Source: an uncultured Bacilli bacterium | GTDB taxonomy: Bacteria > Bacillota_I > Bacilli_A > RF39 > UBA660 | Direction of reading: 5' to 3' | NCBI GenBank assembly: GCA_934176955.1 | Contig: CAKPOS010000019.1 | Location: 1 to 15,632, forward strand | DNA length: 15,632 bases | In this document: positions 6,848 to 12,704 of the stretch, one piece after another | How the letters are laid out: every line of letters starts with the position of its first letter | How positions within the stretch are numbered: position 1 is the stretch's first letter | Translations under genes and position numbers: made by a program | Notes under the pieces: model-generated | Seen by the model: only the letters and a program-made list of their open reading frames with translations | Database searches by the model: none | Told to the model about the DNA's origin: nothing

Positions 6848-7900
6848 TTATAATTTGATTTTTCTTTTTATCGTAAAACTATTGTTAATATTATCTTTTG
6901 CTTTTTCAATATCATCAGTTAAATAGTCTTCATTTAAGAATTTATTTACTCTATTGATATCCCAATTAAATAATGGATTTACTTTTCTATATCGATTAAA
7001 GATGGGATTATTTTGCCAATTAGGATACTTAGAATTTAATATTGTAATTAAGGAAGTGATGACTATTTCTTTTTTTGTTCTTGGAAAATTTACCCATAAC
7101 ATAGCATTTTCTACTCGATATAAAGTATGTAAAATATATAAACTTTCTATTTGTTCTTTATATTCTTCATTTAATCCTCTTTTTGTCATTTCTATTTCAA
7201 TATTATCACAACATCTAACAATATCTAATATATTTGGTATTTTATTAATAAAATCTGTAATTGTTGTATTCATATTCACTCTATAATTATATACTGGTTC
7301 ATTTAAGTGAAATATTTTTTCACTTGAAGCAATAACTACTGGTATTATTGCTAAATCTTCCCATTTTGTTTTTTCAGGAAATCTTAATTCTCCAATTAAA
7401 TCTCTTTTGATTAATTTATTTCCAATTCCTGGTGTCTCTGTTACAATATAATCTTTATTTTCTCTAACATCAACAATTTTTGACTCTTTAATATTGCTCC
7501 AACTACAAGTATCAATTGTTTTTATTGGACCTATTATCGTTTGATAGTTACCTCTTACAAGGGATACTTTTTTCTCTTTTGCTATGGTATACATTCTTTC
7601 TAATATATTTAATGATAAATAGTCATCTGCATCAACAAATTTAATAAATTCTCCCGTTGCATTGTCAATACCAATATTTCTAGCAGAGCCTGCTCCACCA
7701 TTTGGTTTGTCAAACACTCTTATTTTATCTTTATATTTTATTGATAAGTTATCTAGTATATTTAAACTATTATCTTTTGAGCCATCGTTAATTGCAAGTA
7801 TTTCAATATCATCTAAAGTTTGGTTTGCGATACTTGATATGCATTTTTCTAAATATTTTTCCGCATTATATACTGGAACTATTACACTAACTTTTTTCAT
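6848..7900 (-). CDS. family 2 glycosyltransferase
   Basis: A 350-residue GT-A fold transferase that would move a sugar from a nucleotide-sugar to an acceptor on the cytoplasmic face of the membrane. The N-terminal domain is textbook GT2: MKKVSVIVPVYNAEKYL (1-17), the uracil-binding region NDGSKDNS (38-45), NGGAGSARNIGI (67-78) and the metal-binding DADDYL (90-95). The C-terminal part (about 190-350) is helical and poorly conserved, with no clear membrane helix. Such enzymes usually build capsule, teichoic acid or glycolipid, but the acceptor cannot be read from the sequence, and no polymerase or flippase is in the window. It follows the EEP-fold gene by 14 bp; the ribosome binding site TTAAGGGGGAT (7908-7918) overlaps the upstream stop codon, so the two are co-transcribed and likely coupled. 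Confidence 0.93.
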   Translation of the reverse strand: MKKVSVIVPVYNAEKYLEKCISSIANQTLDDIEILAINDGSKDNSLNILDNLSIKYKDKIRVFDKPNGGAGSARNIGIDNATGEFIKFVDADDYLSLNILERMYTIAKEKKVSLVRGNYQTIIGPIKTIDTCSWSNIKESKIVDVRENKDYIVTETPGIGNKLIKRDLIGELRFPEKTKWEDLAIIPVVIASSEKIFHLNEPVYNYRVNMNTTITDFINKIPNILDIVRCCDNIEIEMTKRGLNEEYKEQIESLYILHTLYRVENAMLWVNFPRTKKEIVITSLITILNSKYPNWQNNPIFNRYRKVNPLFNWDINRVNKFLNEDYLTDDIEKAKDNINNSFTIKRKIKL

Positions 7901-7914
7901 CTTCTAAATCCCCC

Positions 7915-8673
7915 TTAACGTCTTTTAGAAACTGTAGCATAGATTACATCATGATCACTTGTTCCTTGTGTTGATGTAATACCAGAACTTTCAATATAAA
8001 AATCTTTTGGAATAAATATATGATCTAGTGATTTTTCTTCTCCAGATTTTCCATGCCATGTTTTTTCTTTTATATCAACATGTTCTAAATCAGCATTTAT
8101 ACTTTTTACAAACTCACTAAAGTTCTTATCATCAAGTTCCATATTAAAGTCTCCTGTTAAAAATACTGGGTAATCTTTTCCATATTGATTAATTAATTTT
8201 TTAATTGCTTTTAATTGCTTTATTTGAATTGATGGAATTTGATAATCAAGATGTGTATTTATCATACATATTTTACCATTTTCTTTAGTATCACTAATTA
8301 CAATCGTTGCTATTCTAGGCATTATTGACATTTTAATTATAGAAGTTGTTAAATCACTAAAATTATTGGCAATCCATGGTAACCATATTGTATTACTAGA
8401 TAATACACTTTGATTAGTAATAATTCCATTATTTTCATTATATGGCATATTCTTAAGGATTTTCCCATATCGATAATTACCATATATTTTATAACTATCT
8501 AAATTTTTCATTACTTCATTTACATATTTAACTGTAAATTCTTGTGTTCCTATAAAATCAAATTGTTCAATAATTTTTGAAAGTTTTTTTGCATTCTCTA
8601 AATTCCCATTTCTATTAGCTTTATTGTCTTTAACATTAATGGATGCAATGTTTAATTCACTCTTATTTTTCAT
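7915..8673 (-). CDS. endonuclease/exonuclease/phosphatase (EEP) fold hydrolase
   Basis: The 252-residue protein carries all the metal and catalytic signatures of the EEP superfamily: N13 in SINV, the metal-binding Glu in GTQE (E45), NTHLDYQ with H141, GDFN with D175 and N177, LDHIF with D217, and the terminal SDHD with D240 and H241. Members cleave phosphodiester or phosphomonoester bonds in nucleic acids, phospholipids or inositides; the substrate cannot be told from sequence. There is no signal peptide or membrane segment, so it is probably cytoplasmic. The ATG at 8673 is chosen because TTAAGGGGGA lies 8 nt upstream; an ATG 11 codons earlier would place that ribosome binding site inside the coding region and sits at the -10 box. 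It is the first gene of a two-gene operon with the glycosyltransferase. Confidence 0.9.
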   Translation of the reverse strand: MKNKSELNIASINVKDNKANRNGNLENAKKLSKIIEQFDFIGTQEFTVKYVNEVMKNLDSYKIYGNYRYGKILKNMPYNENNGIITNQSVLSSNTIWLPWIANNFSDLTTSIIKMSIMPRIATIVISDTKENGKICMINTHLDYQIPSIQIKQLKAIKKLINQYGKDYPVFLTGDFNMELDDKNFSEFVKSINADLEHVDIKEKTWHGKSGEEKSLDHIFIPKDFYIESSGITSTQGTSDHDVIYATVSKRR

Positions 8674-8694
8674 AAAATCCCCCTTAATGCCCTT

Positions 8695-8723
8695 AATATA
8701 CACCATTTGTTAATTTTTGTCAA
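8695..8723 (-). promoter_or_regulatory. sigma-A promoter for the EEP-glycosyltransferase operon
   Basis: On the minus strand a perfect TTGACA (8718-8723) lies 17 bp from TATATT (8695-8700). The predicted start near 8688 leaves a leader of only about 15 nt, barely enough for the ribosome binding site. Confidence 0.85.
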
Positions 8724-8746
8724 ATATTATAGATTTACAAGCAACA

Positions 8747-8803
8747 AAAAATACTGATTTAGTTTTATCATTTTTTGAAAGATAGTTCTAAGTAAGTATT
8801 TTA
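8747..8803 (-). terminator. Rho-independent terminator after the 281-residue membrane protein gene
   Basis: On the minus strand AAAATACTTACTTAG pairs with CTAAATCAGTATTTT (two mismatches) across a loop of about 25 nt, followed by further T. The 5' arm starts at the stop codon (8801-8803). Both arms are close in sequence to the terminator at 5066-5123. Confidence 0.75.
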
Positions 8804-9646
8804 TTTTGATTCAAATAAATTAATTTTTTGATAAATATTTATAATATCTTTAACTTCTTCTTTTTGATAATGGTATTTTTCTAATATTTTTATATTTTTT
8901 TGAATATTCTTTAAATTCGGAGAAAGTTGTTTATTTATGATTTCTATTCTTTTTATTCCTCTTTTAATACTATCAACATCACTTAATACAGTTTTATTTT
9001 TTATTTGCATAATTCCAAATTTTCTAGGAATACCATCTAAGCGATATAAAATAATATCTATTTTTCTTAAAATGAATGGCCTTTTGATATTTTCGTATAA
9101 GATTATTGAATAGATTAAAGGGACTAAATTTTTATTTTTGGGTTTAATGATTTGGTAGTATTCATTTTTTAGATGAACATATTGAATCATTAAATAATCG
9201 TCTTTAATTTTAGAAAGCATTATTTTATTTGATTTTTCTTGTAAAAATTTGCGTAGATACCAGTAAAGATATAAGAATACTAAAATCCAGATAAAGGATT
9301 TTAATTCTTCTAAAGTTAAGAAAGTCCCTTTTACTTTATTGATGAATAATCGGTTAATTAAATAGACTACTGCGACTAAAAAAATATATTTATAAAAAGA
9401 ATAAGGATTTCTACTAGTAGAAAGTTCTTTATAGTATAGAAGAAAGATTTCTACCATAGAAACAATAAGCATAATAGCATATAAATAATAAGTAGAAATA
9501 TTCATCTCATAAAAAATTCCTGCTATGGTTAAGAAGTAAATACTTACTAATATTACTTCATGTAAAAATTTGATTTTTAAATTTTGTTCTAAATAGTTAA
9601 TCATCAAAAATAAGATAATCGCTGTAATTAAATATCCTATTAACAT
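8801..9646 (-). CDS. multi-TM protein with C-terminal lytic-transglycosylase-like segment
   Basis: The 281-residue protein has about five membrane helices in its first half (roughly 2-19, 29-48, 52-72, 85-102, 116-133), then a soluble basic C-terminal region. Positively charged loops after helices 1, 3 and 5 predict that this region is cytoplasmic. Within it, YENIKRP (184-190) followed by GIMQIK (211-216) and DSIKRGIKRI (225-234) is reminiscent of the Glu...GLMQI...NI..G order in SLT-type lytic transglycosylases, with E185 as the candidate catalytic residue. Spacing is longer than in classical SLT domains, so homology is unproven. The start has TTAAGGGGGAA 6 nt upstream. It stands alone between the rpmA terminator and its own terminator. 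No specific gene name can be given. Confidence 0.65.
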   Translation of the reverse strand: MLIGYLITAIILFLMINYLEQNLKIKFLHEVILVSIYFLTIAGIFYEMNISTYYLYAIMLIVSMVEIFLLYYKELSTSRNPYSFYKYIFLVAVVYLINRLFINKVKGTFLTLEELKSFIWILVFLYLYWYLRKFLQEKSNKIMLSKIKDDYLMIQYVHLKNEYYQIIKPKNKNLVPLIYSIILYENIKRPFILRKIDIILYRLDGIPRKFGIMQIKNKTVLSDVDSIKRGIKRIEIINKQLSPNLKNIQKNIKILEKYHYQKEEVKDIINIYQKINLFESK

Positions 9647-9693
9647 ATATATTCCCCCTTAATACGCTATTATTATATACTAAAAGATAAAAA

Positions 9694-9738
9694 AAAGATA
9701 CCCATGATAAACATAATTTGTCTATCATAAATATCTTT
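9694..9738 (-). terminator. terminator of the rplU-prp-rpmA operon
   Basis: On the minus strand AAAGATA (9732-9738) pairs with TATCTTT (9694-9700), and ATGATA (9723-9728) pairs with TATCAT (9704-9709), separated by a 3x3 internal loop. Eight T follow the stem. The hairpin overlaps the rpmA stop codon. Confidence 0.82.
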
Positions 9739-10030
9739 ATGCTCTAGTTTCATAAACACTAACTTGTTTCTTGTCGCCTTCTACTACCTCATACTTTACA
9801 TATCCACTAATTTTAGCAAATAAAGTATCATCAGTACCTCTTCCTACATTTTTACCTGGATGAATTTTAGTACCTCTTTGACGATAGATAATAGAACCTG
9901 CTGTAATATATTCACCATCTGCAGCTTTTGCTCCTAATCTTCTACCAGCTGAATCTCTACCATTACTTGTAGATGATTGACCTTTTTTATGAGCAAATAA
10001 CTGGATATTTAATTCTAAAAATTTGATCAT
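9737..10030 (-). CDS. rpmA: 50S ribosomal protein L27 with cleavable N-terminal extension
   Basis: L27 sits at the peptidyl transferase centre of the large subunit, its mature N-terminus reaching toward the tRNA acceptor ends. This 97-residue precursor begins with MIKFLELNIQLF before AHKKGQSSTSNGRDS, the conserved mature start. Bacillota L27 carries such an extension and must be cut by the protease Prp after the Phe; here the expected cut is IQLF|AHKKG. The remainder (GRRLGAKAADGEYI, GSIIYRQRGTKIHPGKNVGRGTDDTLFA) is typical L27. The ATG overlaps the prp stop codon (ATGA) and has AAGGAGGAAAAAG upstream. The protease gene immediately upstream fits the processing role. Confidence 0.98.
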   Translation of the reverse strand: MIKFLELNIQLFAHKKGQSSTSNGRDSAGRRLGAKAADGEYITAGSIIYRQRGTKIHPGKNVGRGTDDTLFAKISGYVKYEVVEGDKKQVSVYETRA

Positions 10031-10344
10031 TCTTTTTCCTCCTTATCTATTCTGATGTTTTTAGGATAACTTTTTTCTAAACTTTTTAAACAATTTAACA
10101 TATTAATCAGTATTTTTTGGATATTTTCATTTTCTGATTGCACGACTATTTTTTGTTTGTTTTCACTAGAAAATACTTCTAGAGAATTTTCTTCAAATAG
10201 ATAGCATGCATTAATACTACAATAGAAAATGGAACTTACTGATGCACACACGATATCTTTTCCTAAATTGTCATATGCTGCATGACCAGTAAAATTGATT
10301 TCTTTTATGTTATTGTTTTGTTCTTTTACTTTAATCCTAATCAT
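10027..10344 (-). CDS. prp: ribosomal-processing cysteine protease Prp
   Basis: Prp (formerly YsxB) is the small cysteine protease that removes the N-terminal extension of L27, an essential step in ribosome maturation in Bacillota studied so far. The 105-residue protein has the diagnostic GHA (H21 catalytic) and DIVCASVS (C33 nucleophile) about 12 residues apart. It is encoded between rplU (4 bp away) and rpmA (4-nt overlap), the conserved order. No strong ribosome binding site precedes it, so it is probably translated by coupling to rplU, which would also keep its level below that of the ribosomal proteins. It stops in TGA. Confidence 0.96.
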   Translation of the reverse strand: MIRIKVKEQNNNIKEINFTGHAAYDNLGKDIVCASVSSIFYCSINACYLFEENSLEVFSSENKQKIVVQSENENIQKILINMLNCLKSLEKSYPKNIRIDKEEKE

Positions 10345-10348
10345 AGTC

Positions 10349-10648
10349 TTATTTTATTTTTGTAATTTCTACTTTTGTATATGGTTGACGATGACCTTGA
10401 GTTTTTCTAGTACTAGTTTTATTTGGTTTATAAGTAAAGATTCTAAGTTTTTTTCCTTTACCATTTTTAACAACTTTTCCTTCAACACTAGCACCTGCAA
10501 CAAAAGGATTTCCTATAACACCATTTGCCATAAGTACTTTGTCAAAAACAACTTTTTTTCCCTCTTCAACATCCATCTTTTCAACATAGATAATTGATCC
10601 TTCTTCAACGGAATATTGCTTTCCTCCAGTTTCAATAATTGCTTTCAT
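10349..10648 (-). CDS. rplU: 50S ribosomal protein L21
   Basis: A 99-residue L21, the normal length for this 23S rRNA-binding large-subunit protein. Recognisable features are MKAIIETGGKQYSVEEG at the start, the basic central KGKKLRIFTYKPNK stretch and GHRQPYTKVEI at the end, which contacts rRNA. It has a strong ribosome binding site (AAGGAGGG). It is first in the rplU-prp-rpmA operon and is preceded by its own sigma-A promoter and an L21-type structured leader, so L21 probably represses its own operon. Confidence 0.98.
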   Translation of the reverse strand: MKAIIETGGKQYSVEEGSIIYVEKMDVEEGKKVVFDKVLMANGVIGNPFVAGASVEGKVVKNGKGKKLRIFTYKPNKTSTRKTQGHRQPYTKVEITKIK

Positions 10649-10663
10649 TCGTTTTCCCTCCTT

Positions 10664-10758
10664 AAGATATATTTGGATTAAGACTCGCCTTTAGGGTGTG
10701 CAAAAACACTTAAATACCCTTTTAGTGCGGTTGAGTTAACAACTCGAGGTTCTTAAAA
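10664..10758 (-). ncRNA. ribosomal protein L21 leader (cis-regulatory RNA)
   Basis: Between the rplU promoter and ribosome binding site lies about 100 nt of GC-richer, structured RNA, in contrast to the AT-rich surroundings. On the minus strand CCTCGAGTTG and CAACCGCACT, AAAGGGTATTTAAGTG, and TGCACACCCTAAAGG form the elements seen in Bacillota L21 leaders: a CTCGAGTT/AACTC hairpin near the 5' end and a GGGT...ACCC pairing across the middle. The Rfam L21_leader family is known upstream of rplU-prp-rpmA in this phylum. The assignment rests on position and these pairings; exact ends are approximate. Confidence 0.8.
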
Positions 10759-10765
10759 CATTAAA

Positions 10766-10794
10766 ATTGTAACATAATATTTTTTATCTGTCAA
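10766..10794 (-). promoter_or_regulatory. sigma-A promoter of the rplU-prp-rpmA operon
   Basis: On the minus strand a perfect TTGACA (10789-10794) is separated by 17 bp from TACAAT (10766-10771). Start near 10759 places the whole leader in the transcript. Confidence 0.9.
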
Positions 10795-10796
10795 AT

Positions 10797-10812
10797 AAAA
10801 TACTTGTATTTT
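10797..10812 (-). terminator. small palindrome upstream of the rplU promoter, possible second glyS terminator
   Basis: AAAATAC (10797-10803) and GTATTTT (10806-10812) form a perfect 7-bp palindrome over 2 nt, with further T on minus. The loop is too short for a normal hairpin, so it may instead be an AT-rich upstream promoter element. Confidence 0.3.
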
Positions 10813-10846
10813 GCACAAAAAACATTTTATTTTACTTGTAGATAAC

Positions 10847-10882
10847 AAAAAAGAAAGAAAAAGAATATTTCACCTTTTTCTT
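10847..10882 (-). terminator. Rho-independent terminator after glyS
   Basis: On the minus strand AAGAAAAAG (10874-10882) pairs perfectly with CTTTTTCTT (10855-10863) over a 10-nt loop, followed by TCTTTTTTG. It lies 25 bp past the glyS stop. Confidence 0.8.
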
Positions 10883-10906
10883 CCAAAAGAATACTTAAAT
10901 GACTCA

Positions 10907-12280
10907 TTAAAACTGAATCCTTTGATTGATATAATTTTCTACTTCTTCAATAGGAAGGGTAATTTGTTCCATTGTATCTCTATCTCTTAATGTAACAGTA
11001 TTATTGTTTAATGTTTCATCATCTACAGTAATACAATATGGTGTTCCAATAGCATCTTGTCTTCTATATCTTTTTCCAATACTTCCTGTTTCATCATAGC
11101 TACACATAAAATGTTTACTTAATTTTTCTTTTAATTCACTTGCATATTCACTGTGATATTTTTTTACTAATGGTAAGATTGCTACTTTATATGGAGCTAA
11201 AGCTGGAATAAATCCCATAACTTCTCTCGTTGTTCCATCTCCTAATTCTTCTTCTCTATAACTATCACACATTAAAGCTAATGTTAGTCTATCACAACCA
11301 ACTGATGATTCTATAACATAAGGAATATATTTGGTATTATCTTCTGGATCTAAATATTCTTGAGAAACTTTAGAAAATTCTTGATGCCTAGATAAATCAT
11401 AATTTGTCCTGTTATGTGTTCCCCATAATTCTCCCCAACCCATTGGGAATAAATACTCAATGTCACAAGCTTCTTTAGCATAATGAGCTAATTTATCATG
11501 ATCATGATATCTTAATTTATCCGTATCAATCCCAAGATCACGACAAAAGTTCATAGCGTATTCTTTATAAAACTTATAGAACCCACTATCCGTTCCTTCT
11601 TTACAGAAAAATTGATGTTCCATCTGTTCAAATTCAATTGTTCTAAAAGTAAAGTTTCCTGGTGTAATTTCATTACGGAAAGATTTTCCTATTTGTCCTA
11701 TTCCAAAAGGCACTTTTGCTCTCATTGTTCTTTGAACATTTAAGAAATTAACGAACTCTCCTTGTGCTGTTTCTGGTCTTAAATAAACAAGACCACTTTT
11801 ATCTCCTTTTATTACTCCTCTATATGTTTCAAACATTAAATTAAATTCTCTTATATCTGTAAAGTCACTTTTCCCACATTTTGGACATTTTATTTGATTT
11901 TCTTTGATATAAGCAATCATTTCTTCATCTGTTAAAGTATCTGGATTAATATCTTTTGTATAATCAGAAATTAAATTATCTGCACGATATCTTGATTTAC
12001 AGTTTTTACAATCTACTAACGGATCAGAAAAACTTGTTGTATGACCACTAGCTTCCCAAACTTTAGGATGCATTAAAATATCAGCATCTATTTCATAACT
12101 GTTTTTATTTTCTTGAATAAATCTTTTTCTCCATAAGTCTTTTACATTATTTTTTAATCTACTTCCTAATGGACCATAATCCCAAGTATTTGCAAGACCT
12201 CCATAGATTTCACTTCCTTGATAAACAAATCCATATTGTTTACAATAATTTACCATTTTTTCCATTGTTAACTTTTCCAT
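10907..12280 (-). CDS. glyS: glycyl-tRNA synthetase, single-chain (alpha2) type
   Basis: Class II synthetase that charges tRNA-Gly in the cytosol. It is the single-polypeptide homodimeric type, not the glyQ/glyS heterotetramer. At 457 residues from the chosen start it has typical length. Motifs: YGFVYQGSEIYGGLANTWDYGPLG (18-39 region), a zinc-binding insert with C91, C94, C132 and C135, RPETAQG (168-174), motif 2 FRNEITPG (201-208), EFEQMEHQFF (217-225), and motif 3 GCDRLTLAL (328-336). The C-terminal anticodon-binding domain (PYKVAILPL onward) is complete. The start is the ATG at 12280, preceded by AGGAGGAAAT; an in-frame ATG at 12343 lies in the T-box and is rejected. Expression is controlled by the T-box leader directly upstream, so it should rise when tRNA-Gly is uncharged. 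Confidence 0.98.
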   Translation of the reverse strand: MEKLTMEKMVNYCKQYGFVYQGSEIYGGLANTWDYGPLGSRLKNNVKDLWRKRFIQENKNSYEIDADILMHPKVWEASGHTTSFSDPLVDCKNCKSRYRADNLISDYTKDINPDTLTDEEMIAYIKENQIKCPKCGKSDFTDIREFNLMFETYRGVIKGDKSGLVYLRPETAQGEFVNFLNVQRTMRAKVPFGIGQIGKSFRNEITPGNFTFRTIEFEQMEHQFFCKEGTDSGFYKFYKEYAMNFCRDLGIDTDKLRYHDHDKLAHYAKEACDIEYLFPMGWGELWGTHNRTNYDLSRHQEFSKVSQEYLDPEDNTKYIPYVIESSVGCDRLTLALMCDSYREEELGDGTTREVMGFIPALAPYKVAILPLVKKYHSEYASELKEKLSKHFMCSYDETGSIGKRYRRQDAIGTPYCITVDDETLNNNTVTLRDRDTMEQITLPIEEVENYINQRIQF

Positions 12281-12289
12281 ATTTCCTCC

Positions 12290-12426
12290 TAAAAATACAA
12301 AAAGAGAGACTCCATATAAGGACGAGTCTCCCCGCGGTTCCACCTTATTTATTCCATTATAGAATCTCTCTTCTCATATTGCTCCATGGACGCCACTCCA
12401 TATCTTCGCGTTTCCAAATTCAATCT
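12290..12426 (-). promoter_or_regulatory. T-box riboswitch leader for glyS
   Basis: On the minus strand AAGGTGGAACCGCGG (12332-12346) is the T-box sequence. UGGA in its bulge pairs with a tRNA 3' UCCA end, matching the U discriminator of tRNA-Gly. AAGG and CCTT (flanking TGGAACC...CTCGT) can form the antiterminator, which competes with the terminator below. A small Stem III (ATTC/GAAT, about 12353-12368) precedes it. Only about 60 nt remain for Stem I, where GG-aa-ACGC can pair with GCGTCC around a loop containing GATATGGAGTG; GGA followed by G in that loop is the likely glycine specifier, with GGC in AGTGGCG as alternative. The short Stem I is unusual. Confidence 0.9.
12298..12332 (-). terminator. 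T-box-controlled intrinsic terminator upstream of glyS
   Basis: GAGACTC (12324-12330) pairs perfectly with GAGTCTC (12306-12312) on the minus strand, followed by TCTTTTTG. Its 5' arm and loop overlap the antiterminator, the usual switch design. Confidence 0.9.
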
Positions 12427-12432
12427 AATATC

Positions 12433-12461
12433 ATTTTAATTCTTATTTATACTTCTGTCAA
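12433..12461 (-). promoter_or_regulatory. sigma-A promoter for the glyS T-box transcript
   Basis: On the minus strand a perfect TTGACA (12456-12461) is spaced 17 bp from TAAAAT (12433-12438), just past the xseB stop codon. Predicted start is near 12426. Confidence 0.85.
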
Positions 12462-12470
12462 TTCTTTTTT

Positions 12471-12704
12471 TTACTCTTTTACTTCAAAATTTTCCAAAGT
12501 CCCATTCTCAGTTAAAATCTTATTTACCTTTTCAGTTACTTCCGTTAATTTATCTGTACATTCTTTAGATAATTTCATTGCTTCAGAATACTTATTGATA
12601 GCCTCTTCTAAAGCAACATCTCCACTTTCTAATTCAGAAACTATTGTTTCTAATTTCTTTATTTTTTCTTCAAATGATAATTCTACTGTTTCTGTTTTAG
12701 CCAT
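12471..12704 (-). CDS. xseB: exodeoxyribonuclease VII small subunit
   Basis: The 77-residue small subunit binds several copies per large subunit to form exonuclease VII, which degrades single-stranded DNA to oligonucleotides from either end. The family core is clear: SFEEKIKKLETIVSELESGD, then ALEEAINKYSEAMKLSKECT and a final helix, a mostly helical hairpin of normal length. It overlaps the end of xseA by 8 nt, indicating translational coupling. No terminator separates it from the glyS promoter immediately downstream, so some readthrough into the T-box is possible. Confidence 0.96.
   Translation of the reverse strand: MAKTETVELSFEEKIKKLETIVSELESGDVALEEAINKYSEAMKLSKECTDKLTEVTEKVNKILTENGTLENFEVKE

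Noticed and set aside
6954..7286. Plus-strand open frame opposite the glycosyltransferase
   Set aside because: Low-complexity hydrophobic product without a ribosome binding site; a shadow of a well-supported gene. The same applies to the plus-strand frames at 2534, 2891, 7662, 10295 and 13765.
12281..12343. An extra 21-codon N-terminal extension of glyS from an in-frame ATG at 12343
   Set aside because: It would be read from the T-box and terminator stem. The ATG at 12280 has a full AGGAGG and begins the conserved protein.
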